Assembly: GCF_003463825.1 (NCBI RefSeq) | Contig: NZ_QSDY01000014.1 | Location: 1 to 35,343, forward strand | Source of the DNA: Veillonella sp. AM51-8BH | GTDB taxonomy: Bacteria; Bacillota; Negativicutes; Veillonellales; Veillonellaceae | Direction of reading: 5' to 3' | DNA length: 35,343 nucleotides | In this document: piece by piece, positions 23,426-30,896 of the stretch | How the letters are laid out: every line of letters begins with the position of its first letter | How positions within the stretch are numbered: the first letter of the stretch is position 1 | Notes under the pieces: generated by a model | Told to the model about the DNA's origin: nothing | Database searches by the model: none | Seen by the model: only the letters and a program-made list of their open reading frames with translations | Position numbers and translations under genes: made by a program

Positions 23426-24544
23426 TTGCAAGTGCAAGATATTCTTGCTAAAGATCTCGTTGGCGATGAATGGCTAACCGAGGAAGAATTGCGATTTCTC
23501 ATGTCTGTAACTGATGAAGACGAGTTGCAGTTAATATATAAAAAGGCTTATGAAGTAAAGGCAAAATATGTACAGCCTGTAGCGTATTATCGGGGCCTCA
23601 TTGAGTTCTCGAACCGATGCATCAAAAACTGTAATTACTGCGGTATCCGTCGTGAAAATGATAAGACGGAACGCTTTGATATGAATCGTGAAGACATCAT
23701 TAAGATGGCACAGTGGGCCTATGACCATGAATATGGTTCTATTACACTCCAATCTGGTGAACGCAGTGATGATATATTCGTCGATTATGTAGTAGATCTC
23801 ATTCGCGATATTAAAGCCATTGGCGATGGTTCCCTGGGCATTACGATGTGCGTAGGGGAACAAAGCGAAGAGGCGTACCGCCGCATGCGTGAAGCCGGTG
23901 CGAGCCGTTATTTATTGCGCATTGAAACAACAAATAAAGAACTGTATCATAAAATTCATCCTCAAGATGAATTGCACTCCTTTGAAACGCGCGTTGAATG
24001 CTTACGTCGTTTGCGTCGTGTAGGCTTCCAAGTAGGTACAGGTGTCATGATTGGTTTGCCGGGCCAAACAGAGGAAGATTTAGTGAACGATATCTTATTC
24101 TATCGTGATATGGATATCGACATGATCGGCATGGGTCCGTATGTGGTACATCATGATACGCCCCTAGGCCAAGAAGCATTAGCGATGGGCATCGATGATG
24201 AAGCTGGTAAATTGCGCCGTATTCAATTAGGCCTTAAGATGATTGCGTTGACCCGCTTATTCTTGAAAGATGTCAATATTGCAGCTACTACTGCATTACA
24301 AGCTTTGGATAAACTGGGCCGTGAAAAAGGCCTTGCTGCCGGTGCCAATATTTTGATGCCTATCATTACCATCCCTGAACATCGTGCAAAGTATTTGCTG
24401 TACGATAATAAACCTTGTGTAGATGATAATGCAGATAAATGTAAAGACTGCTTAACGCGCCGCGTTATGTCCATCGGTGACACCGTTGGGTGGAAGCAAA
24501 ATGGTGACTCCAAACACTACGGCAAGCGTACGGGAGAGTTTTAG
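23426..24544 (+). CDS. hydE: [FeFe]-hydrogenase maturase HydE (radical SAM)
   Basis: HydE is a radical SAM enzyme needed to build the 2Fe subcluster of the [FeFe]-hydrogenase H-cluster, together with HydF and HydG. The radical SAM cysteines are in NRCIKNCNYCGIRREN, followed by the glycine-rich SITLQSGERSDD and VMIGLPGQTEEDLVND. Further cysteines near the C-terminus (KPCVDDNADKCKDC) recall the second cluster of many HydE proteins. AAAGGAAG (23411-23418) favours the TTG at 23426 (372 residues). The in-frame ATG at 23408 lies upstream of that site and would overlap yaaA by 14 nt. HydF, HydG and the hydrogenase are not in this window. Confidence 0.92.
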   Translation: MQVQDILAKDLVGDEWLTEEELRFLMSVTDEDELQLIYKKAYEVKAKYVQPVAYYRGLIEFSNRCIKNCNYCGIRRENDKTERFDMNREDIIKMAQWAYDHEYGSITLQSGERSDDIFVDYVVDLIRDIKAIGDGSLGITMCVGEQSEEAYRRMREAGASRYLLRIETTNKELYHKIHPQDELHSFETRVECLRRLRRVGFQVGTGVMIGLPGQTEEDLVNDILFYRDMDIDMIGMGPYVVHHDTPLGQEALAMGIDDEAGKLRRIQLGLKMIALTRLFLKDVNIAATTALQALDKLGREKGLAAGANILMPIITIPEHRAKYLLYDNKPCVDDNADKCKDCLTRRVMSIGDTVGWKQNGDSKHYGKRTGEF

Positions 24545-24636
24545 CTTTCTCTGTGTAGCTAATTCATTGATTCTATTATAAGTTTTGGGGTAGTTTTACC
24601 TATATATAGATGGGGCCCCATTACATGAGGTATATT

Positions 24637-25302
24637 ATGAAGACAAAATGGTATTCTGATTTTTGGCGGTTGTTTGTGAGTCCTTTTAGCGGCGGTATTG
24701 ATCAAGTTGTACAATCGGGGACATTGCAAAAAGGATTCTGGGGCACTGTATTTCTGTGGGCTATTCCATATATTATATTAGCTTTATTTGGGACTATGCT
24801 AATTCCATTTCTCCCTCATAATGAATTTACTGGTTTAACCTATTTACTCGGTATCGGTGCCAGTTTTATGTTCATCTTTGCATGGCTTATTTGTATCGGC
24901 TGGTCTTTTGTGATGGTAGCCATCGGTTCCTATGTATATAACTGGGTTATCACTAAGATGGGTGGTACCGACAATGTACAGGCGATTATGAAAGTTAGTT
25001 GGTATCTACAAGGGTATGGGGTACTATTATTTAGTATTGGTTATACGATAATCTTGGTTTTAATGGGCATGTTAGGTTTAGCATTCGATAGTAGGGCTTT
25101 TGCTGGTGTCATCTATTTTGTAGGAACAATAGCCTTACTTGTTATATCTATTTGGGTATCCTTAGAACTTATGGCAAGACAAGTAATGCTCACGAAGATG
25201 AAAGTATTCATTGCTTGCATCTTAACGTCCATAATCTTCGCTATAATTTGGGCACTTTTCATGGCACTTCTTAGTGGCTGTGCCTCTTTAGTGGGTAGAT
25301 AA
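24637..25302 (+). CDS. Yip1-like multi-pass membrane protein
   Basis: ATG 24637 has GAGG six bases upstream (24627-24630); earlier ATGs at 24610 and 24625 lack a site. The 221 residues have a soluble N-terminus (WYSDFWRLFVSPFSGGID) and then five or six hydrophobic segments. Conserved-looking polar spots such as YNWVITKMGG between helices 2 and 3 match the layout of bacterial Yip1/YIF1-domain proteins. No transport or enzymatic motif is seen. It is monocistronic, with its own terminator. Function unknown. Confidence 0.72.
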   Translation: MKTKWYSDFWRLFVSPFSGGIDQVVQSGTLQKGFWGTVFLWAIPYIILALFGTMLIPFLPHNEFTGLTYLLGIGASFMFIFAWLICIGWSFVMVAIGSYVYNWVITKMGGTDNVQAIMKVSWYLQGYGVLLFSIGYTIILVLMGMLGLAFDSRAFAGVIYFVGTIALLVISIWVSLELMARQVMLTKMKVFIACILTSIIFAIIWALFMALLSGCASLVGR

Positions 25303-25331
25303 TACTGATTTATAAATTAATATTAATAAAG

Positions 25332-25375
25332 AGTCCTCTTTTTTTGATAAATTTTTTCGGAAAAAGAGGACTTTT
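25332..25375 (+). terminator. Terminator after the Yip1-like gene
   Basis: AGTCCTCTTTTT (25332-25343) pairs with AAAAAGAGGACT (25361-25372) around a 17-nt A/T-rich loop, followed by TTTCT. Confidence 0.85.
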
Positions 25376-25436
25376 CTATTTGGGTGTCGAAATGTAATAG
25401 CAAAAGCCGTAATTTGCCATTAAGGAGGCGATTCCG

Positions 25437-27503
25437 ATGAAAGAGTACAGTAGTGATAAAATTAGAAATGTTGCTGTTGTTTCCCACGATGGTGCGGGTA
25501 AAACAGCTCTTGTCGAATCTTTGTTGTTAACCTCTGGTGCGGTTGATTTCGTAGGTAAAGGCCAAGACAATAAACATATTATGGACTTTGAACCTGAAGA
25601 AATTAAACGTAACGTAACAATCCAATTGGGCATGGCTCCATGTGAATGGCATGACCACAAGGTTAACTTCGTAGATACTCCAGGCTATAATGAATTCCAT
25701 GGCGAAGTTCGTGCCGCTTTGCGTGCGTGCGATGGTATGTTAATGGTACTATCCGCCACATCTGGTGTAGAAACTGACACAGTTCGCGCTTGGGATTATG
25801 CAGTGGAATTACAAATGCCACGCATGGCATTTATCAATAAAATGGATGTGGATGGTGCCGATTTCTTCGGTACTATTGAAAGAATGCGGGAATTATTTGG
25901 CAAAGGCATTATGCCATTGCAGATTCCTATCGGTGAAGGCGCCAACTTTGAAGGCGTCGTAGACGTAGCGAAAATGACTGCGTTTACTTACAAGGACGGC
26001 CAACCAACAGAGATTGCTGTACCAGCTCACCTTATCGAAAAGGCTCAAGAAATTCGGGAAATGACCGTAGAAGCCGCGGCTGAAGGTAGCGATGAATTGT
26101 TGGAAAAATATTTAGAAGGCGAAGAATTATCCTTAGAGGAAATTCGCCAAGGCTTGCGTGAAGGGATGATTAGTGGCCGTGTGTGCCCAATCATGTGTGG
26201 CAGTGCCACATCTCGTATTGGCCTAGATCAAGTATTGGATCGTATGATCCGTTACATGCCGGATGCAACTAAAAAAGTGATGACCGCAACTGATGCGGAA
26301 ACCGGCGAACAATGTGTAGTACATGTAGATAAACCGTTAACTGCATTCGTATTTAAAACATTGTTAGACCCATTCGCAGGCAAACAAAGCTTTGTACGTA
26401 TCTTCTCTGGTGAACTAAAAGAAGGCGATCGCCTTTATGATGTAAACCAAGGTGTAGAAGAAAAATGGGGCAAGATGGTTACCCTTATCGGGAAGCAACA
26501 AATCCCTGTATCTGCTGCTAAAGCTGGCGATATCGTAGTGATACCGAAATTGGCTAATGCTAAGACTGGCGATACATTAACTGCTCCTGACTTTAAAGTG
26601 ACATACGATGCTATCCGTTTCCCTCAACCTCTATATACAGTGGCATTAGAACCTGTGAAAAAAGGTGAGGAGGAAAAATTAGCTGGTGCTGTTTTAAAAG
26701 TAGCAGAAGAAGATCCTACTTGCGTAGTAGTGAAAAATGCTGAGGCCCGTCAACTACAAATCGATTGTATGGGCGAGGTTCATCTCGAGCATATCCTTAA
26801 CAAAATGGATCGTAAATATGGCGTACAAGCTAAACTTGTGACTCCATATATTCCATACCGCGAAACCATTAAAGGCTCCGCTGAAACCGAGTCTAAATAT
26901 AAGAAACAAAGTGGCGGTCATGGTCAATATGGTCACGTTAAGATTCAAGTGGACCCATTATACGATGGAAGCGAATTTGCATTCGTAGACAAAATCTTTG
27001 GTGGTGCTGTACCTAAACAATACATACCAGCAGTGGAAAAGGGTGCCAAAGAAACCCTAGATAAAGGCTTAATTGCGGGATATCCTATGATTGGCGTGCA
27101 AGTGACACTCTTGGATGGATCTTACCATAGCGTAGACTCCTCAGAGTTAGCATTTAAAGTAGCTACGTCACAAGCTATCAAGGATGTAATTCCTAAGGCG
27201 AAACCAGTCCTATTAGAACCAATCTATGAAGTTAACGTGTTTGCACCAGATGCTTTCATGGGCGACATCATGGGTGATTTGAATAGCCGTCGAGGTCGTG
27301 TATTAGGCATGGAACAAAGTGAAAGAACAGGTATTTCTGTTGTTAAAGCACAAGTACCATTGGCTGAAATGGCCGATTATGTGACTGCATTGCGCTCTAT
27401 CACTCAAGGACAAGGCGTATTTAACCGTCAGTTCTATACTTATGAAGAGGTTCCACATAAGCAAGCGGAAGAAATTATCGCTGCTCGTAAGACTCAAGAA
27501 TAA
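25437..27503 (+). CDS. Elongation factor G-like GTPase (EF-G2 type)
   Basis: The 688 residues have full EF-G architecture: GTPase domain, beta-barrel domain II and domains III-V (GHGQYGHVKIQVDPL begins domain IV; ALRSITQGQGVFNRQF lies near the end of domain V). The GTPase motifs are variant. The P-loop is SHDGAGKTAL where canonical EF-G has AHIDAGKTT, and the switch region reads KRNVTIQ instead of RGITI. DTPGYNEFHG and NKMD are normal. These are hallmarks of the FusA2/EF-G-like paralogues, whose role in translation is unclear, rather than the housekeeping FusA next to rpsL/rpsG. AAGGAGG precedes the start. It is a single gene with no ribosomal neighbours. Confidence 0.9.
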   Translation: MKEYSSDKIRNVAVVSHDGAGKTALVESLLLTSGAVDFVGKGQDNKHIMDFEPEEIKRNVTIQLGMAPCEWHDHKVNFVDTPGYNEFHGEVRAALRACDGMLMVLSATSGVETDTVRAWDYAVELQMPRMAFINKMDVDGADFFGTIERMRELFGKGIMPLQIPIGEGANFEGVVDVAKMTAFTYKDGQPTEIAVPAHLIEKAQEIREMTVEAAAEGSDELLEKYLEGEELSLEEIRQGLREGMISGRVCPIMCGSATSRIGLDQVLDRMIRYMPDATKKVMTATDAETGEQCVVHVDKPLTAFVFKTLLDPFAGKQSFVRIFSGELKEGDRLYDVNQGVEEKWGKMVTLIGKQQIPVSAAKAGDIVVIPKLANAKTGDTLTAPDFKVTYDAIRFPQPLYTVALEPVKKGEEEKLAGAVLKVAEEDPTCVVVKNAEARQLQIDCMGEVHLEHILNKMDRKYGVQAKLVTPYIPYRETIKGSAETESKYKKQSGGHGQYGHVKIQVDPLYDGSEFAFVDKIFGGAVPKQYIPAVEKGAKETLDKGLIAGYPMIGVQVTLLDGSYHSVDSSELAFKVATSQAIKDVIPKAKPVLLEPIYEVNVFAPDAFMGDIMGDLNSRRGRVLGMEQSERTGISVVKAQVPLAEMADYVTALRSITQGQGVFNRQFYTYEEVPHKQAEEIIAARKTQE

Positions 27504-27858
27504 AGTTAAGAACATGTCCACGTACTGTATCAAATACAGTTAGAATCACTACAACTGAATAGATAATTGCATATCGTAACAACTTAATAGCATAACAATT
27601 GACGTAAGTCATAAATTTGAATAGTATTTTACACGAGCCCTCCATATATGTAGCGTATGGAGGGCTTTTACTATATTTGAAATAGATTAGGATTGGCTTA
27701 ATCGATAACGGAGAATATTGAGACCTAATCATTGGTATGTATAGATGCAGTGGAAATCATAGAATTGCTAGTCCTTTATGTATATATGTGCTAACATTAA
27801 GATAATATAATTGCTTATGTATCGGGTGTTATTTCCATATATCGGGAAAGGATCGTAT
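27504..27858 (+). other. Non-coding gap after the EF-G-like gene
   Basis: This 355-nt stretch holds a short hairpin (ACTGTAT at 27524-27530 with ATACAGT at 27534-27540), the terminator at 27636-27669, and a TATAAT at 27806-27811 that may belong to the promoter of the following YhcH-family gene. No -35 is clear and no ORF is credible. Confidence 0.5.
27636..27669 (+). terminator. Terminator downstream of the EF-G-like gene
   Basis: AGCCCTCCATA (27636-27646) pairs with TATGGAGGGCT (27656-27666) around a 9-nt loop and ends in TTT. It lies 132 nt beyond the stop codon, an unusually long 3' UTR if it is the gene's own terminator. Confidence 0.85.
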
Positions 27859-28335
27859 ATGTTTTTCTCTAGCATTACTGCAGATTATACAAAAATGGGT
27901 TATCCTAAAGCCATCGTACGAGCTTTAGATTTCTTAAAAAATACAGATTTGAAAGCCTTGCCAGGTGGCCGTCATGCCATTGAAGGAGATATGATGTACG
28001 CCAATGTAGACGATGTAGAAACCAAGTTATTTGAAACTACAAAACCTGAGTCTCATCGCAACTATGTAGATATTCAATTTATGGTGTGCGGCGAAGAAAA
28101 TATGGGTTTTTTCGTAGATAAAGGTCTTGTTAAACCGCTAGAATCCTATCCAGAACGAGATTGCTATTTCTATGCAAACGAATCCGTTGATGAAGGACAC
28201 ATCCACTGCCCAGAAGGGTATTATACAGTATTCTTCCCATCTGATATCCATAGACCACTATTAGCTGTTAATGATAAGCCTATTAAAATTCGCAAGGTTG
28301 TTGTAAAAGTACATGTAGACCTCTTAGGCGACTAA
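27859..28335 (+). CDS. YhcH/YjgK/YiaL family protein
   Basis: ATG 27859 has GAAAGGA (27846-27852) upstream; the longer frame from 27811 lacks one. The 158-residue cupin-like protein belongs to the YhcH/EbgC/TabA group. The metal-binding region is visible in ESHRNYVDIQFMVCGEE, then YYTVFFPSDIHRPLL, with the expected His, Glu and Asp residues. Family members are linked to sugar catabolism (sialic acid anomerase NanQ, EbgC) or biofilm (TabA). The neighbours here are EamA transporters, not sugar genes, so the substrate is undetermined. The following gene begins 4 nt after the stop. Confidence 0.88.
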   Translation: MFFSSITADYTKMGYPKAIVRALDFLKNTDLKALPGGRHAIEGDMMYANVDDVETKLFETTKPESHRNYVDIQFMVCGEENMGFFVDKGLVKPLESYPERDCYFYANESVDEGHIHCPEGYYTVFFPSDIHRPLLAVNDKPIKIRKVVVKVHVDLLGD

Positions 28336-28339
28336 TCTT

Positions 28340-29233
28340 ATGAAGCGATATGAAATTATAGGTGTTTTACTAACCCTATTAGGAGCTGTTTTATGGGGCG
28401 TATCAGGTGCTTCAGTACAGTTCTTAAGTAACTTTAGGGATATGAACTTGGAATGGCTAGTTAGCATGCGATTAATTACAGCAGGACTATTAACTGTTAT
28501 CTATGCATGGTTTAAATATGGTAATTCTATCTTCCATGTCTTTTGTAGTTTGAAAGATACGGTAGGGCTTATCGTTTTTGGCGTATTTGGTATGGCTTTA
28601 TGCCAATATACATACTTTAAATCCATTGCTTTAGCAGGGGCCGGTATTGCGACGGTGCTTCAATACTTGGCGCCATCAATGATTATTATTTATATGCTTG
28701 CCCATTATGGTAAAAGGCCCTCTAAAGGGGAAATTATTTCCGTTATACTGGCCTTGGTAGGTACGATTTGTTTGATGGGGAATGATGGCTTTTCTATGGA
28801 GCGATTCCCATTGGCAGTGCTCGTGTGGGGCCTCTTATCTGCTGTAGGCGTCGCTGTATATAGTGTTTCTCCTGTAGATTTACTATATAAATATGGAACC
28901 TTGCCGATTGTAGGATTTGGTATGCTCCTCAGTGGTATTGTGGCGGCTATCTTGTTCCACCAACCAAATTCCTATGCTATGTGGGATGTATGGACTGTTA
29001 TTGGCTGTTTCAATGTTGTCTTTCTGGGAACAATTGTATCCTTTAATGCTTATTTAGAAGGGGTTAAGCGTATAGGCGCTGTGCCGGGCTCTATTTTGTC
29101 ATCTATTGAACCGATTTCAGCGGCTTTCTTTGGATGGGCTTTGTTAGGCAACCAATTTAGTGCATTAGGGCTAATTGGCATGGCCATGATCATTGCTACT
29201 GTTATTATAATTGCTCTAGAAAAACGTACATAG
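28340..29233 (+). CDS. EamA-family (DMT) transporter, copy 1
   Basis: The 297-residue protein has ten predicted membrane segments in two EamA repeats, typical of drug/metabolite transporters that export amino acids or other metabolites. Characteristic pieces are GAVLWGVSGASVQFL in TM1, GAGIATVLQYLAPSMIIIY near TM4, and GSILSSIEPISAAFFGW near TM9. It starts 4 nt after the YhcH-family gene with only weak ribosome-binding complementarity, so translation is probably coupled. It is a clear paralogue of the next gene. Substrate unknown. Confidence 0.92.
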   Translation: MKRYEIIGVLLTLLGAVLWGVSGASVQFLSNFRDMNLEWLVSMRLITAGLLTVIYAWFKYGNSIFHVFCSLKDTVGLIVFGVFGMALCQYTYFKSIALAGAGIATVLQYLAPSMIIIYMLAHYGKRPSKGEIISVILALVGTICLMGNDGFSMERFPLAVLVWGLLSAVGVAVYSVSPVDLLYKYGTLPIVGFGMLLSGIVAAILFHQPNSYAMWDVWTVIGCFNVVFLGTIVSFNAYLEGVKRIGAVPGSILSSIEPISAAFFGWALLGNQFSALGLIGMAMIIATVIIIALEKRT

Positions 29234-29321
29234 TTTGAGGTCTCTTTGCTGGATATTGCAGTTTAGAGGCCTCTTTGTTATGATTGTACATAATGTGAAA
29301 GTAGTTGTGATAGGAGGTTGT

Positions 29322-30263
29322 ATGGAGAAAAAACAATGGAAAGGTATGGCCCTTGCCATTTTAGGTGCCCTATTTTGGGGGCTTTCAGGCACATCTGTAC
29401 AATTCCTAGAAAATGCAAAGCATATCAATGTGGAGTGGCTATTAGAAGCGCGTTTGCTCATAGCAGGTATATTGACGATAGGACTTGCTTATATAAGGGA
29501 TGGTAAGCGTATTTTCTCTATCTTTACAGAACCTAAGGATATAGGGAAATTATTAGTATTTGGTATTTTAGGTATTGCTTTATCTCAGTACTCATACTTC
29601 AAGGCCATTGCCATTTCAGGAGTCGGTATTGCTACGGTCCTTCAATATGTTGCGCCTACGCTGATCATTATCTATTTGTTTTTGAGATACTTTAAAAAGC
29701 CATCTTTACCAGAGTTTTTCTGTATTGTATTAGCCTTGGTGGGAACACTCTGTATCGTCATGCAAGAAGGGCTAGATGTTTCGAACTTTAATGTGCTTGC
29801 TTTATTCTGGGGGCTTGTATCGGCATCTAGTATCTGTGTATATACATTGCAACCTATTGAGCTATTAAAGAAATATGGCACCACATCCATTGTGGGCTTT
29901 GCCATGTTTATCTGTGGTATTTTATCCTTAGCTATGTTTCAACAAGTAGAATCGGAAGCCCTCTGGGATGGCATGACCTGGTTAGGATTATTCGCCATCA
30001 TCATACTTGGTACAGTCGTATCCTTTAATGCTTATATGGAAGGGGTTAGACTCATTGGTGCTATACAAGGCTCTATACTTTCATCATTAGAACCAATCTC
30101 AGCAGCGATCTTTGGATGGGTATTGCTAGGGAATCGTTTTACGCTGGTCGGTATTTTTGGCATGATTTGCATCATTGCAACCGTATTCATTATCGCCTGG
30201 GATCGACACCGTCAAATTAAACGAGAAGTACTAGAAAAACTGAATAAAGTAGAAATGAAATAA
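29322..30263 (+). CDS. EamA-family (DMT) transporter, copy 2
   Basis: ATG 29322 has AGGAGG (29312-29317) upstream; extending to 29235 would add 29 residues without support. The 313 residues align with the previous gene along their whole length: GALFWGLSGTSVQFLE, GVGIATVLQYVAPTLIIIY, GTVVSFNAYMEGVRLIG and GSILSSLEPISAAIFGW. A basic C-terminal tail (DRHRQIKREVLEKLNK) is extra. Side-by-side paralogues point to a tandem duplication followed by divergence, and the pair may work as two exporters or a heterodimer. It ends at a strong terminator. Confidence 0.92.
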   Translation: MEKKQWKGMALAILGALFWGLSGTSVQFLENAKHINVEWLLEARLLIAGILTIGLAYIRDGKRIFSIFTEPKDIGKLLVFGILGIALSQYSYFKAIAISGVGIATVLQYVAPTLIIIYLFLRYFKKPSLPEFFCIVLALVGTLCIVMQEGLDVSNFNVLALFWGLVSASSICVYTLQPIELLKKYGTTSIVGFAMFICGILSLAMFQQVESEALWDGMTWLGLFAIIILGTVVSFNAYMEGVRLIGAIQGSILSSLEPISAAIFGWVLLGNRFTLVGIFGMICIIATVFIIAWDRHRQIKREVLEKLNKVEMK

Positions 30264-30270
30264 ACAAACG

Positions 30271-30304
30271 AAAACACATATACCATGAGGTATATGTGTT
30301 TTTT
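30271..30304 (+). terminator. Terminator of the YhcH-EamA group
   Basis: AAAACACATATACC (30271-30284) pairs with GGTATATGTGTTTT (30289-30302) around ATGA and is followed by TT, 7 nt after the stop. Confidence 0.92.
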
Positions 30305-30315
30305 GTAATCAAATA

Positions 30316-30633
30316 TTATATTTTTTCTAATATTTTTTCAAATAATAGTTCTAGTTTCTGTAAGTCGCCATGTACGGTTCCGTCCATATAGGTATTATAT
30401 ACAGTGTCATCTTCAGAAACATGAATTTGAGCTTTATACCCCTTTGATAATGCTAATACTCGAATAACTTCACGTTGTGTGCGACCATTACCTTCCCTAA
30501 ATGGATGAAAGAAATTTAGGCAATCTAAGATTTTAGCTAAGTTCTTAATTATACTTTCTTTTGTATTGGTTCTTAGCCAATTTGTAGTTCCTTCCTTCTG
30601 TTTGTAACATAATTTTTTAATTCTAGAACTGAT
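30316..30633 (-). pseudogene. C-terminal remnant of a Fic-domain toxin
   Basis: On the minus strand a frame open from 30633 to the TAA at 30318-30316 encodes the Fic AMP-transferase core HPFREGNGRTQRE (the family motif HPFx[D/E]GNGRxxR, histidine codon at 30507-30505). It is preceded by a helix ending NLAKILDCLNFF and followed by about 50 residues to the end. The frame has no ATG, GTG or TTG before the motif and begins just after a stop (30636-30634). About 100 residues of the normal N-terminal Fic fold, including the flap and the first helices, are missing. Fic toxins modify target proteins with AMP; this one is broken and presumably inactive. It overlaps the antitoxin-like gene in another frame. 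Confidence 0.82.
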
Positions 30634-30761
30634 TCAGTTGTAGGAGTGAAGTCTTCAATCATAGATGAACCTACGGCATACCAAACTGCATCAAAGTCCT
30701 CATAATTTTCAAATTGTACATCTAAAATGGTGAGTTTTTCTTTATTTACATTTAATGTCAT
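30573..30761 (-). CDS. Antitoxin-like small protein next to the Fic remnant (VbhA-like)
   Basis: ATG at 30761 (minus strand) has GGAGG five bases upstream. The 62-residue product includes DFDAVWYAVGSSMIEDFTPT, which contains SxxxE (S-S-M-I-E). This resembles the inhibitory [S/T]xxxE[G/N] helix of class I Fic antitoxins such as VbhA, though the residue after the glutamate is aspartate. The antitoxin-then-toxin order on the same strand matches that class. The last residues may be altered by the deletion that removed the front of the toxin. It could still be expressed without a partner. Assignment rests on motif and context. Confidence 0.65.
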   Translation of the reverse strand: MTLNVNKEKLTILDVQFENYEDFDAVWYAVGSSMIEDFTPTTESVLELKNYVTNRRKELQIG

Positions 30762-30830
30762 AGGCACCTCCTTTATTACTATTATTATAGCATAGTTCGT
30801 CTCTTTATTTTGTATACATGACCTATTTGG

Positions 30831-30871
30831 TTGACTATTTACTTATCTATTCATATAGTTAATAGGTAAGT
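30831..30871 (+). promoter_or_regulatory. Promoter with operator-like repeat for the M20 hydrolase cluster
   Basis: TTGACT (30831-30836) and TATAGT (30854-30859) are 17 nt apart. Arms ACTTATCTATT (30841-30851) and AATAGGTAAGT (30861-30871), complementary with one mismatch, flank the -10 box, well placed for a repressor. The start codon is at 30897 with TAGGAGG upstream. Confidence 0.7.
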
Positions 30872-30896
30872 ACTAATTAATTTTTAGGAGGTTCCT

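Noticed and set aside
27524..27540. LexA-like CTGT...ACAG hairpin after the EF-G-like gene
   Set aside because: The spacing is 7 rather than 8, it is the enterobacterial rather than the Firmicute LexA consensus, and it lies 3' of a gene.
27599..27627. TTGACG-N17-TAGTAT promoter-like sequence before the terminator at 27636
   Set aside because: It would yield a transcript of only about 35 nt ending in the terminator. The -10 match is poor, so it is probably chance in A/T-rich DNA.
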